Below are positions 1-7,637 of a DNA stretch of 23,750 nucleotides, one piece after another (the first letter of the stretch is position 1; every line of letters begins with the position of its first letter). The stretch lies in IMG/VR virus record IMGVR_UViG_3300042868_001729, positions 1-23,750 of that record. The stretch is one strand, 5' to 3'. This stretch comes from a virus. The position numbers and the translations under genes were made by a program. The notes beneath the pieces are model-generated. The model was not told the DNA's origin, did not search any database, and saw only the letters and a program-made list of their open reading frames with translations.

Positions 1-144
1 GAAACGTGGACTGCGGAGACTGATACATCTGAGACTTGGACACCCGTCGAAGCGATTGCAGAAACTTGGACACCGCAATCAATAACAAACGAGACATGGA
101 CGCCAATTTCTGATACAGCAGAAATATGGCAGCAAGCTGCGTGA
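1..144 (+). CDS. C-terminal end of a structural protein with ETWTP repeats (5' partial)
   Basis: The first reading frame is open from base 1 to a TGA at 142-144, giving the last 47 residues of a protein that begins outside the window. What is visible is a tandem ten-residue repeat: four full units beginning ETWT (ETWTAETDTS, ETWTPVEAIA, ETWTPQSITN, ETWTPISDTA) and a degenerate fifth beginning EIW, before the ending QQAA. Each unit is 30 bases long, with the tryptophan in a fixed position. A regular Thr/Trp repeat of this kind suggests a repetitive beta structure such as a spiral or stalk in a tail or capsid-decoration protein, but the family cannot be named from this fragment. The tail-fibre gene begins eight bases downstream, so the two are probably co-transcribed. 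The function is inferred from context only. Confidence 0.7.
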   Translation, partial: ETWTAETDTSETWTPVEAIAETWTPQSITNETWTPISDTAEIWQQAA

Positions 145-152
145 GGACTTAA

Positions 153-2531
153 ATGGCTGATACAACCACAACAAACCTTGGATTAACGAAACCTGAAGTC
201 GGCGCATCCGCCGATACTTGGGGGACGAAACTCAATACTGACCTCGATCAAGTCGATGCGCTCTTTGCTGCCAATGGCACAGGAACATCTGTTGGCTTGA
301 ATGTCGGTTCGGGCAAGACGCTGGCCATCGCCGGTAACGTCTCCGCTAATGGCGCGACGATCAGCCCTACGGAACTTAGCTATCTGGACACTGTTTCCTC
401 GAACATCCAGACGCAGCTTAACGCCAAAGAGCCGACGATTACCACGCTGCCTGTCACCAAGGGCGGCACAGGCGCAGCCACTGCCTTCACCGCTGGCTCC
501 GTCGTCTTTGCAGGCGCTTCTGGCGTATATACGCAGGACAACGCTAACTTGTTCTGGGACAACACCAACGACCGGCTTGGGATTGGTACGGCTACGCCCG
601 CGACAAAGCTGGACGTTTCTGGCGGTGACATCCGACTAGCAACTAACGCTACCTACATCCGCTCAGTAGCCTCCGGCGGCGCATCTGTGCGTATGCTTGG
701 CATCAATGCGGGTGATACTGCGTATGTAGGGGCAATCGATAACGGCCCGACTTCAACCATCTTCAATGCTTCATCTACTTCTGCTTCCGCTGAGTTTTAC
801 ACCAGCGGTTCCGAGAAAATGCGTATCACCACTGCGGGCAACGTCGGGATTGGTACGACTACACCGGGTGCAAGAATTGCGGTAGCAGCCGCAAACACTG
901 CCGTAGCTTCTCGTGGGACTGCCTACCTTTATTCCACAAACTCAATGGCTGCAAACCTCGGTGGTCAGTTGTCCCTTGGCGGCTCGTTCACCGGAACCAC
1001 CGAAACTGTTTTCGGCAGCATAGCTGGACGCAAGGAAAACGGAACAGACAACGACATAGGTGGCTATCTCCAGTTCAGCACGACTAACGTTGCGTTGGGT
1101 AATGTTGAACGTATGCGCATCGACAGCAGCGGTAACGTCGGGATTGGTACGTCCAATGTTCTGGGTAAATTTTCAGTCCAGACTGCCGCCGCGTCTTCGC
1201 TTTCCATACGCGATGGCGCGTTTATTACCACCACGCCTAGCGCAATGCTAGAAGCATGGGACACTCCCCTTGCTGCCTCCACAGTGCCACTATTGGCGCG
1301 TGCTTCCGAATTTCGTTTCGGCACTGACAGTGGCGGCTCTTTCGTCGAACGTATGCGCATCGCAGATAGTGGCCGTGTAGGTATTGGCACAACTAACCCG
1401 CAACTTCAATTTGTTGTATCTAACAGCGGTGCTGGTGGCCTTGAGTTTGACCCCGGCGGCACCATTCAATCCTATAATCGCAGCACATCGGCTTACCAGA
1501 GTGTGACACTAGATGGTTCGATAAATGTGTTCCGCATAAGCGGCACGGAACGCGCCCGCATCGACAGCAGCGGCAACGTCGGGATTGGTACGGCTTCGCC
1601 GAGTTCAACTCTTGCGCTACAAGCCGCCAATAACTTCCCGTTCATTAACTGGAATAACTCATCAAATACACAAATCGCTTTTGCGGGCTGGCACGGCGGT
1701 TCTGGTGGTGGCGGTGATTTTAGGATCGGAACTGTATCTACTACAGCATTTGCGTTCCAAACCAACAACGCAGAACGTATGCGCATCGACAGCAGCGGTA
1801 ACTTGCTGGTGGGGACGACTAGTGCGTCATACTCGGCTTCTGGTCGCGGTGTTGCAGTCCTTGGCGGCTCCGCTAGTGGCTTGCTTGGCTTCCAGATTGG
1901 CGGTGTTGCGAAGGGTTATGTCGGCCACTTCGATAGTTCCATGCAGATGTGGAACGAGGCCAACTCGCCTATACTTTTCGGCACTAACGCCGCAGAACGT
2001 ATGCGCATCGACAGCAGCGGTAACTTGCTGGTGGGGACGACGAGTTCGACAAGCGCTGCGGGGCGCATTGAGAGCGTTGTTACAGGCTCGACAGCGGCAG
2101 GGTTTACCAACGACAGTTTTGCGTCAGCGCCAACAGTTACCGTGTGGAATAAAGACGCGACATCTGGACGCCTTATTAGCTTCCGCTCTACAAGTTCTTT
2201 CACCGTCGTCGGAACGATTGAAACAAATGGCACTACGACGACTTACGGCACATCTTCTGACGCCCGCCTCAAAGAAAACATCGCAGACGCGGACGACGCC
2301 GCTAACCTGATTGACGCTCTACAAGTTCGTAAATTTGATTGGAAATCAAACGGGTATCACCAGCCATTTGGATTTGTCGCACAAGAACTACTGGAGGTCG
2401 CACCAGATGCCGTCCAAGTCCCCGCAGACCCAGAAGATATGATGGGCGTGGACTACTCAAAACTGGTCCCGATGCTCGTTAAGGAAATTCAATCACTCCG
2501 CGCCCGCGTGGCACAATTAGAAGGAAACTAA
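153..2531 (+). CDS. Tail fibre protein with C-terminal S74 intramolecular chaperone
   Basis: A 792-aa receptor-binding tail fibre or spike. The N-terminus ([20 protein letters not shown]) resembles a segment common at the start of phage fibres. The middle is built from about six repeats of the form [15 protein letters not shown], typical of trimeric beta-helical fibre shafts. The C-terminal 91 residues are a peptidase S74 (endosialidase-type) chaperone: SDARLKENI starts at Ser702, followed by the conserved FGFVAQEL segment and a short coiled coil ([10 protein letters not shown]) at the very end. In this family the chaperone trimerises the fibre and then cleaves itself off just before the conserved Ser, so the mature fibre should be about 701 residues. 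The start is supported by GAGGA at 143-147. A long second frame inside the gene (1585-2310) is a by-product of the repeats. What the fibre binds cannot be read from sequence. Confidence 0.9.
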   Translation: MADTTTTNLGLTKPEVGASADTWGTKLNTDLDQVDALFAANGTGTSVGLNVGSGKTLAIAGNVSANGATISPTELSYLDTVSSNIQTQLNAKEPTITTLPVTKGGTGAATAFTAGSVVFAGASGVYTQDNANLFWDNTNDRLGIGTATPATKLDVSGGDIRLATNATYIRSVASGGASVRMLGINAGDTAYVGAIDNGPTSTIFNASSTSASAEFYTSGSEKMRITTAGNVGIGTTTPGARIAVAAANTAVASRGTAYLYSTNSMAANLGGQLSLGGSFTGTTETVFGSIAGRKENGTDNDIGGYLQFSTTNVALGNVERMRIDSSGNVGIGTSNVLGKFSVQTAAASSLSIRDGAFITTTPSAMLEAWDTPLAASTVPLLARASEFRFGTDSGGSFVERMRIADSGRVGIGTTNPQLQFVVSNSGAGGLEFDPGGTIQSYNRSTSAYQSVTLDGSINVFRISGTERARIDSSGNVGIGTASPSSTLALQAANNFPFINWNNSSNTQIAFAGWHGGSGGGGDFRIGTVSTTAFAFQTNNAERMRIDSSGNLLVGTTSASYSASGRGVAVLGGSASGLLGFQIGGVAKGYVGHFDSSMQMWNEANSPILFGTNAAERMRIDSSGNLLVGTTSSTSAAGRIESVVTGSTAAGFTNDSFASAPTVTVWNKDATSGRLISFRSTSSFTVVGTIETNGTTTTYGTSSDARLKENIADADDAANLIDALQVRKFDWKSNGYHQPFGFVAQELLEVAPDAVQVPADPEDMMGVDYSKLVPMLVKEIQSLRARVAQLEGN
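1769..2041 (+). repeat. 51-bp perfect direct repeat within the fibre gene (1769-1819 and 1991-2041)
   Basis: The two copies are identical over 51 bases and begin CGCAGAACGTATGCGCATCG. They are offset by 222 bases, exactly 74 codons. Part of the same sequence recurs at 1107-1151 and, more diverged, near 820, 1349 and 1548. They encode the [10 protein letters not shown] shaft repeat. Identity at the DNA level, beyond what the protein repeat requires, suggests recent duplication or gene conversion. Confidence 0.85.
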
Positions 2532-2534
2532 GAC

Positions 2535-2864
2535 ATGGCTATCACTAACACTTGGTCCGTAGTTCAGATGGACGCATACCCAGAGTACGACGGCGAAACC
2601 GACGTAGTATTCACAGTGCACTGGACCTTAAATGGTACGGACGGCACATACAACGGCTCAGTATACGGCTCAGTCGGCGTCACGCTCGACGAAGGTGCGA
2701 CCTTCACACCATATGCTTCGCTCACGCAAGCGCAAGTTCTCGGCTGGGTTAAAGAAGCACTTGGCGAAGAAGCTGTTGCTGGGTTTGAAGCCAGCGTAGC
2801 GCAGCAGATTGCAGATCAGGCCAACCCGCCTGTCGTTCATCCCACGCTTCCTTGGAGCGCATAA
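2535..2864 (+). CDS. Small tail-fibre-adjacent protein (hypothetical)
   Basis: A 109-aa soluble protein with no membrane segment or signal peptide. The first half looks beta-rich (VVFTVHWTLNGTDGTYNGSV). The second half is helical (TQAQVLGWVKEALGEEAVAGFEASVAQQI). It ends in a proline/tryptophan tail (HPTLPWSA). Similar small proteins with a helix followed by a P-x-P-W ending often lie directly after fibre genes in marine and enteric phages, where they have no established function. A fibre accessory role is therefore plausible but is inferred from position. The start follows the fibre stop by three bases, with AAGGAA at about 2521-2526 as ribosome binding site. The TAA stop overlaps the next ATG by one base. 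Confidence 0.8.
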   Translation: MAITNTWSVVQMDAYPEYDGETDVVFTVHWTLNGTDGTYNGSVYGSVGVTLDEGATFTPYASLTQAQVLGWVKEALGEEAVAGFEASVAQQIADQANPPVVHPTLPWSA

Positions 2865-3016
2865 TGGACATCAACCTTACGTTGAACGTAGATGAAGTGA
2901 ACGCCGTCCTTCAGACTTTGGGCAGTTTGCCCACGTCGTCGGGCGCGTTTCCACTTCTCATGAAGATTAAGCAGCAGGCGGAAGCCCAACTGCCGCAAGA
3001 ACAACCCGAAGAATAG
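2864..3016 (+). CDS. Small conserved-type phage protein, 50 aa
   Basis: A 50-residue ORF that begins MDINLTLNVDEVNAVLQTLG and ends in an acidic, glutamine-rich tail (QLPQEQPEE). The pattern of a short beta strand (INLTLNVDEV), then a helix (NAVLQTLGSLP), then a second helix with KIKQQAEAQLP is familiar from small proteins near lysis or tail genes of many podoviruses, but no function has been assigned to them. The gene is coupled to its upstream neighbour by a TAATG overlap at 2862-2866 and ends ten bases before the next start. Its reading frame, spacing and composition support a real gene. Function unknown. Confidence 0.72.
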   Translation: MDINLTLNVDEVNAVLQTLGSLPTSSGAFPLLMKIKQQAEAQLPQEQPEE

Positions 3017-3026
3017 GTCTTAGTCG

Positions 3027-3245
3027 ATGGATATGTCATTCGGCATTGATACGCTTCTCACAATCGTCGCTGGCGTCTTCGGCCTTGTTGGCGTGTGGAC
3101 GCAGTTGAGCAACCGTCTTGCAATTCTGGAAACAAAACTGGATTACGGCGAAGAGAAGTTCAACGCCATTGACAAGAAGTTTGACGAGGTGATGCTTCAC
3201 CTCCGCCGGATTGAAGACAAATTGGACCATAAGGCTGACCGATGA
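3027..3245 (+). CDS. Small membrane protein with coiled coil (XhlA-like, lysis cassette)
   Basis: 72 aa. An N-terminal hydrophobic segment at about residues 5-27 (IDTLLTIVAGVFGLVGVWTQ) is followed by a charged heptad-like helix to the end (LAILETKLDYGEEKF...FDEVMLHLRRIEDKLDHK). The single TM segment plus coiled coil resembles XhlA-type haemolysin or holin-accessory proteins, and the next genes are a holin-like protein and an endolysin. A role in lysis is therefore likely but inferred. Its TGA stop overlaps the next ATG (ATGA at 3242-3245). An in-frame ATG two codons into the gene (3033) is an alternative start; neither has a strong ribosome binding site. Confidence 0.75.
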   Translation: MDMSFGIDTLLTIVAGVFGLVGVWTQLSNRLAILETKLDYGEEKFNAIDKKFDEVMLHLRRIEDKLDHKADR

Positions 3246-3718
3246 GTTTCTTAAAAGAATTTGAAAGCAACGCTGAAGGCGTAAACGACACCGTTGAGTT
3301 TGTTATCCGCGTGGCTATTGTCACTCTGTCGGCTGTCATACTCGTCGTTGTGTTGGCACTCGTCATCGGCTTGTTTGTTCCGAATGATATGGTGGACAGC
3401 GCGGCCATCATCGAGACGATCAACCCTGCGTTCCAAACCATCATCGGTGCGTTCGTTGGTTTGCTTGGTGGCCTAAGTCTCAATGCCAATGCGCGTGACA
3501 AGACGCCGGAAGAACCCGCGCCGGAGAAGCCTACGCCGGAACCAGAAGCGCCCAAGCCATACGCCGATCCAAATGGCACAGTCTTTATCGACGAGCCTGA
3601 AGAGGACGACGACATGGCTCCTTGGGAAAAGCACCGTCACGACCTACGCTGGGATGCCAACGGCGACGGCGTGGTTGACGAAAACGACTTTCCTGACTGG
3701 CGTAATCCGGGGGCATAA
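3242..3718 (+). CDS. Holin-like two-TM protein with acidic/proline tail and EF-hand-like loop
   Basis: 158 aa. Two hydrophobic segments, at about 20-46 (FVIRVAIVTLSAVILVVVLA) and 61-80 (NPAFQTIIGAFVGLLGGLSL), are separated by a short polar loop, as in class II holins. A Pro/Glu linker follows at 88-106 (EEPAPEKPTPEPEAPKP), then an acidic cluster (EPEEDDDM), and finally a loop D-A-N-G-D-G-V-V-D-E-N-D at 138-149. That loop has Asp/Asn at EF-hand positions 1, 3, 5, 9 and 12, Gly at 6 and a hydrophobic residue at 8. The gene sits immediately before the endolysin block, so it is the best holin candidate in the window, although the 77-residue soluble tail is unusual for a simple holin. It could instead be a membrane regulator of lysis. 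It is coupled by ATGA upstream and TAATG downstream. Confidence 0.72.
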   Translation: MSFLKEFESNAEGVNDTVEFVIRVAIVTLSAVILVVVLALVIGLFVPNDMVDSAAIIETINPAFQTIIGAFVGLLGGLSLNANARDKTPEEPAPEKPTPEPEAPKPYADPNGTVFIDEPEEDDDMAPWEKHRHDLRWDANGDGVVDENDFPDWRNPGA

Positions 3719-3885
3719 TGGCAGGCGATCTCTCCACCGTTGAATTGATTGGCCAGCTTTGGCCTGTTGTGTTGGCGTTTATCTCGTTGACCATCATCCT
3801 CGCCAAGATGGATGTGCGCCTCGGCGTGACAGAAGAAAAGATCAAGACGCTATTTGAATTGTGGAATAAGGGAAAAGATAAGTGA
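3718..3885 (+). CDS. Small single-TM protein, 55 aa (lysis cassette)
   Basis: A 55-residue ORF beginning MAGDLSTVELIGQLWPVVLA. It has one hydrophobic segment at about 10-29 and a charged amphipathic C-terminal helix (RLGVTEEKIKTLFELWNKGK). It is embedded in the cassette: its ATG overlaps the preceding TAA (3716-3720) and its TGA overlaps the GTG start of the endolysin (GTGA at 3882-3885). Its shape is close to that of the 72-aa protein at 3027, suggesting a second holin-accessory or antiholin-type protein. That role is inferred from position and topology. No family is recognised. Confidence 0.7.
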   Translation: MAGDLSTVELIGQLWPVVLAFISLTIILAKMDVRLGVTEEKIKTLFELWNKGKDK

Positions 3886-4493
3886 GCCTTGTTGAACTGC
3901 AAAAGAAGATCGGAGTAACCGCAGATGGCGCATTTGGTCCGGGTACATTTAGGAAAGCTGCGGCTTTTTATAAACTATCTCCTGATCGTGCTGCACATTT
4001 CTTTGCTCAAACGGCGCATGAAAGCGGCGGCTTCAAAGCGTTCTCGGAGAATTTGAACTATGGCGCAAAAGGACTTCGCAGCATTTTTAGGAAATATTTC
4101 CCTACTGATGCAATGGCTAAAGCGTATGAACGCCAGCCAAAAAAGATTGCTAATCGGGTATACGCAAATCGTATGGGCAATGGTGATGAAGCGTCTGGGG
4201 ATGGCTGGAAGTTCCGTGGACGTGGCGCTCTCCAACTTACTGGAAAAGCAAATTACCAAGCTTTCGCCAACTACATCGGACGACCCGAAGTAATGGACAA
4301 CCCCGACCTTGTGTCGGGCGAACTGTGTTTTGAAAGCGCCTTGTGGTTCTTTGACCGCAACAAACTGTGGTCGATCTGCGACCAAGGCGTTGGCGAAGGC
4401 GCAATCCTCGCGCTGACGAAGCGGATCAATGGTGGCACGCACGGCCTTGATGACCGCAGGGCCAAGACAAAGAAGTACGCCGCATGGCTTTGA
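3882..4493 (+). CDS. Endolysin, glycoside hydrolase family 19 (chitinase-like lysozyme)
   Basis: 203 aa. It should cleave the glycan backbone of peptidoglycan at the end of infection. Visible GH19 features are the catalytic region FAQTAHESGGF, with His46 and Glu47 (general acid), then FSENLNYGAKGL with Glu56 (second acidic residue), and the substrate-groove motif WKFRGRGALQLTGKANY at about 109-125. The late Asn-Gly-Gly motif KRINGGTHGL is also present. The length matches single-domain phage GH19 endolysins. No signal peptide is seen, so release through the holin is expected. The start is a GTG at 3882 overlapping the upstream stop, which implies coupled translation. The N-terminal 25 residues (LQKKIGVTADGAFGPGTFRK) look like a shortened peptidoglycan-binding-type helix pair. 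Confidence 0.93.
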   Translation: MSLVELQKKIGVTADGAFGPGTFRKAAAFYKLSPDRAAHFFAQTAHESGGFKAFSENLNYGAKGLRSIFRKYFPTDAMAKAYERQPKKIANRVYANRMGNGDEASGDGWKFRGRGALQLTGKANYQAFANYIGRPEVMDNPDLVSGELCFESALWFFDRNKLWSICDQGVGEGAILALTKRINGGTHGLDDRRAKTKKYAAWL

Positions 4494-4846
4494 TGCCCAA
4501 TCCAATCCTACTATATGCAGTTGGCGGTGCGCTTGTTATTGGTGCGGCCTCTGGGTATAAAGTCCGTGACTGGCAGTGCGATGCCGCTTATTCCAAGGCT
4601 CTGGAAAAAGCTGAAAAGTCGCGCCAGCAAATGCAAGGAAAAGTAAATGAGGTTTCTACGGTTTACCAATCCGAACGAGATCAAGCCGATGTGGTGGTCG
4701 CCAGAGAGAAGCAAACGGTCCGTGAAATTTACAAGACTGTGCCTGCTGCTCCTGATAGTTGCGCTCCTGACCCTCGTCTTATCGGGCTGCTCGAAGGCAG
4801 TATCAATCGCGCCAATGCCGCAGCCTCCAGCGAACTTAGCAAGTAA
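4484..4846 (+). CDS. Rz-like inner-membrane spanin (i-spanin)
   Basis: 120 aa. An N-terminal membrane anchor at about residues 6-24 (NPILLYAVGGALVIGAASG) is followed by a long charged periplasmic helix (KALEKAEKSRQQMQGKVNEV...AREKQTVREIYKTVP), the layout of an i-spanin. In the family, i-spanin and o-spanin join across the periplasm and fuse the inner and outer membranes in the last step of lysis. It directly follows the endolysin, overlapping its last ten bases, and contains the start of the o-spanin gene in another frame. The start at 4484 has AAGAAG about eight bases upstream. The ATG at 4493, which overlaps the endolysin stop as TGATG, is a credible alternative that would remove three residues. 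Confidence 0.82.
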   Translation: MALMPNPILLYAVGGALVIGAASGYKVRDWQCDAAYSKALEKAEKSRQQMQGKVNEVSTVYQSERDQADVVVAREKQTVREIYKTVPAAPDSCAPDPRLIGLLEGSINRANAAASSELSK

Positions 4847-5000
4847 TTGTCCGCCGCTACCCACGCCGCCCGCTACGCTTATTGATCCAGAGCGTGCTAT
4901 ATGGGAAGTTGAGATTATTGCAAAATATGGTGACTGCGCGTTGCGTCACCGCCGAACAGTAGAAGCATGGGAAGAGGCTGTGAAAATCCCAAATAAGTGA
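4647..5000 (+). CDS. Rz1-like outer-membrane spanin lipoprotein (o-spanin)
   Basis: 117 aa, read in a different frame from the Rz-like gene and overlapping its last 200 bases. It has a basic N-terminus (RSKRSVKFTR), a hydrophobic stretch (LCLLLLIVALLTLVL) and a lipobox LSGC with the lipid-attached Cys at residue 48. Next come a proline-rich segment (APMPQPPANLASNCPPLPTPP) and a closing segment YGDCALRHRRTVEAW typical of Rz1-type proteins. After cleavage the mature lipoprotein is about 70 residues. The ATG at 4647 has AAGGA at 4635-4639, seven bases upstream. The internal ATG at 4689 would give a more usual signal length but has a poor ribosome binding site. The partner is the inner-membrane spanin. 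Confidence 0.85.
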   Translation: MRFLRFTNPNEIKPMWWSPERSKRSVKFTRLCLLLLIVALLTLVLSGCSKAVSIAPMPQPPANLASNCPPLPTPPATLIDPERAIWEVEIIAKYGDCALRHRRTVEAWEEAVKIPNK

Positions 5001-5034
5001 TATAAGAACTTCAGTCTTACGCACAGGTAATTAA

Positions 5035-6516
5035 ATGGCGCTTATTCCGATCAGTATCCCGCCGGGTGTATACCGCAACGGAACCGAACTTGACAGTTCT
5101 GGCCGGTGGTATGACGTGAACCTTGTGCGCTGGGTTGAGGGGATGATGCGTCCCGTCGGTGGCTGGCAGGCTCGAACGTCTACGGCTCTGACGGGTAAAG
5201 CCCGTGGCATGATTGCGTGGCGCTCTAACAACAGCACCCGTTACATCTCCGTTGGAACGCACTCAAAGCTTTACGCTATTACACAGTCCAGTGTGATTGT
5301 AGACATCACCCCTGTTGGATTTGTTCCCGGCAATGCGAATGCGACTGTCGGTGGCGGCTATGGCGTTGGTCTTTACAGCGCCGGATATTACGGCACGCCG
5401 CGTCCCGACGTTGGTTCGGTAACGCCAGCTACGACTTGGACGCTCGACACATGGGGCGAGTATCTCGTCGGCTGCTCCAACTATGACGGCAAGATTTATG
5501 AGTGGCAGTTGGACACGACGACGCCGACGCCCGCTGTTGCTGTAACGAATGCGCCGACATCCAACACGGGCGTTCTTGTCACGAACGAACGCTCGATGTT
5601 TGCGCTGGGTGCGTCTGGCAATCCGCGCAAGATTGCATGGTCTGATCTTGAGAACAATACGATTTGGACGCCAGCGTCTACGAACCTTGCTGGTAGCCTA
5701 GAACTACAAACGGGTGGCAAAATTATCACAGCCAAGCGCGTTCGTGGTCAAGTTCTCGTTCTTACGGATATTGATGCGCACATCGTTTCCTATGTCGGCC
5801 AGCCATTTGTATATACATCTGAGTTCGCCGGTCGTGCTTGCGGCCTTGCTGGGCCGAATGCGATTGCCGTTCAGGATAACTTCGCGGTCTGGATGGGTTC
5901 GCGTGGCTTCTATATGTATGACGGCTACGTCAAAGCTGTGCCATGCGAGGTGTCGGACTATGTGTTCTCCGACATCAACCAAGCGCAGATCAGCAAGGCT
6001 TACGCTGTCAACAATTCGCAATTTGACGAAGTGTGGTTCTTCTATCCATCGGCCTCAAGCCAAGAGAACAACCGCTATGTGATTTGGAACTACGCCCAGA
6101 ACAACTGGTCGATTGGCTCGTTGGGCCGTTCTGCTGGGGTTGATCGTGGCGTGTTCGCCAATCCGCTGATGGTGTCCGATGATGGCTACGTTTACGATCA
6201 TGAGATCGGGATGAACCACGGGACGGAAAGTGTGTACGCCGAAACAGGGCCAGTGCAGATTGGACAAGGCGACAACATCTTGTATATTAACGAGATGATC
6301 CCAGACGAACGCAACCAAGGCGAAGTGACTGCGACCTTCTCTTCTCGCTATTATCCAAATGGCGACAAGCAAACCTACGGCCCCTATACCCTGACGAACC
6401 CTACATCTGTCCGCTTCAACGGCCGACAAATACAGATGAAGGTGACGGCCGTTAACAACTCCGATTGGCGGGTTGGGACGCAGCGGCTCAACGCAATCCC
6501 CGGTGGGCGTCGATGA
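5035..6516 (+). CDS. Putative tail / packaged-DNA stabilisation protein (P22 gp10-like)
   Basis: 493 aa, beta-rich, with no signal peptide or TM segment. The N-terminus (PISIPPGVYRNGTELDSSGR, then WYDVNLVRWVEGMMRPVGGW) and the repeated blade-like segments with Gly/Trp turns (GKARGMIAWRSN, LDTWGEYLVGCSNYDGKIYEW, FAVWMGSRGFYMYDGYVK, RYVIWNYAQNNWSIG) resemble the beta-propeller tail hub or stabilisation proteins related to P22 gp10, which close the portal channel. The length is near that of gp10 (about 470 aa). The assignment rests on remembered family features and needs a profile search. Position agrees with a structural role: it follows the lysis cassette and is coupled by ATGA to the next gene. 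The start has AGG about seven bases upstream. Confidence 0.6.
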   Translation: MALIPISIPPGVYRNGTELDSSGRWYDVNLVRWVEGMMRPVGGWQARTSTALTGKARGMIAWRSNNSTRYISVGTHSKLYAITQSSVIVDITPVGFVPGNANATVGGGYGVGLYSAGYYGTPRPDVGSVTPATTWTLDTWGEYLVGCSNYDGKIYEWQLDTTTPTPAVAVTNAPTSNTGVLVTNERSMFALGASGNPRKIAWSDLENNTIWTPASTNLAGSLELQTGGKIITAKRVRGQVLVLTDIDAHIVSYVGQPFVYTSEFAGRACGLAGPNAIAVQDNFAVWMGSRGFYMYDGYVKAVPCEVSDYVFSDINQAQISKAYAVNNSQFDEVWFFYPSASSQENNRYVIWNYAQNNWSIGSLGRSAGVDRGVFANPLMVSDDGYVYDHEIGMNHGTESVYAETGPVQIGQGDNILYINEMIPDERNQGEVTATFSSRYYPNGDKQTYGPYTLTNPTSVRFNGRQIQMKVTAVNNSDWRVGTQRLNAIPGGRR

Positions 6517-7637
6517 GGCTCAAACTACCGCCAGCACCGAGCGCGTATAGCCCTAGCTATGACGACCAACGCAATCGCCTTATCGAGGCTTTTGCTACTG
6601 GTGCTTACGTCAAGGGCGAAGATGTCGGTGTCTATCAGCCTGCAAAGCTGATTGCCTCTGACGTTTCAATGGTGACGACCGACACACACACACCCGAAAA
6701 GGGGAGCCTGTCGTGGAACTCAGACGACGAGACGCTCGACATCGGCATGGATTACGGCGTTGTTCAACAAGTCGGCATGGAAACCTATGCTCGTGTTCAG
6801 AACAACACTGGCGTTACGATCCCCAACGCGGCAGTTGTTGGCTTCGCTGGCGTTGGTGCGGGTAATGAATTGGCCGTTGCACCGTATCTCGCTGATGGTT
6901 CTACTCCGACCCTGTATATACTTGGTGTGATGACGCACGATCTGCCGGACACAGGCGAGGTTGGTTATTGCACCACTTGGGGCCACGTTAGGAATATCAA
7001 TACAACTGGCTCATCGGTCGGCGAGACATGGGCTGTCGGCGATATTCTATACGCGTCCCCGTCTAGCGCGGGCAAGTTCACAAAGGTCAAGCCGACCGCG
7101 CCGGATAACGTCGTGCCGCTTGCGGCTGTTCTTAAAGTCAGCGCAACTATCGGTGAGATTTTTGTGCGGCCAACGATTGAGCAGCAATTCTATTACGGCC
7201 AGTTCTCAAAGACGACAGACGTAAGCCCCGCCGCTGCGAATACAGCGTACGCGATTACCTTTGACAACACCGAGATTACCAACGGCGTGTCCATCGGCTC
7301 TCCGGCTTCTCGAATTGTTGTGACGCAGAGCGGCCTCTATAACTTCTCTGCTAACTTTCAAATCCAATCTGGAAGCAGCAGCGCGAAAACGGTGTGGTTC
7401 TGGTTCCGCAAAAACGGAACGGATGTTGTTCGATCTGCGTATTTGCTGACCAGTAACCTTAACAATGGTTATCTAGCATCATCCCGCGATGACTTCTTTT
7501 CGTTAGATGCGGGGGATTACATAGAATTCATGTGGGCGGCGGATGATACGAACGTAACGCTAAAGGCTGCGGCCTCGACTGCGTTCGCACCTGCCGGTCC
7601 GTCTTGCATCTTGTCAGTAACGCAGGTTCAGCAGTAA
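6513..7637 (+). CDS. Structural protein with C1q/TNF-like jelly-roll C-terminus (fibre or decoration protein)
   Basis: 374 aa from the ATG at 6513, which overlaps the upstream TGA as ATGA. A longer frame opens at 6465, but it lies inside the preceding gene and adds an unrelated segment. Residues about 80-225 include a compact domain (YARVQNNTGVTIPNAAVVGF...VGETWAVGDILYASPSSAGK) of a kind found in phage fibre and capsid-decoration proteins. The last 130 residues (TAYAITFDNTEITNGVSIG, VTQSGLYNFSANFQIQSGSS, VWFWFRKNGTDV, FFSLDAGDYIEFMWA) show the strand order of a C1q/TNF-like jelly roll. That fold is often used by phages for trimeric tips or carbohydrate binding. A second receptor-binding or virion-surface protein is a reasonable inference. 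Confidence 0.68.
   Translation: MRLKLPPAPSAYSPSYDDQRNRLIEAFATGAYVKGEDVGVYQPAKLIASDVSMVTTDTHTPEKGSLSWNSDDETLDIGMDYGVVQQVGMETYARVQNNTGVTIPNAAVVGFAGVGAGNELAVAPYLADGSTPTLYILGVMTHDLPDTGEVGYCTTWGHVRNINTTGSSVGETWAVGDILYASPSSAGKFTKVKPTAPDNVVPLAAVLKVSATIGEIFVRPTIEQQFYYGQFSKTTDVSPAAANTAYAITFDNTEITNGVSIGSPASRIVVTQSGLYNFSANFQIQSGSSSAKTVWFWFRKNGTDVVRSAYLLTSNLNNGYLASSRDDFFSLDAGDYIEFMWAADDTNVTLKAAASTAFAPAGPSCILSVTQVQQ

Noticed and set aside
1585-2310. A 241-codon open frame inside the fibre gene, with its own internal repeats
   Set aside because: It is a frame-shifted reading of the repeated shaft sequence. The fibre frame has clear domains and the S74 ending, and this frame has none.
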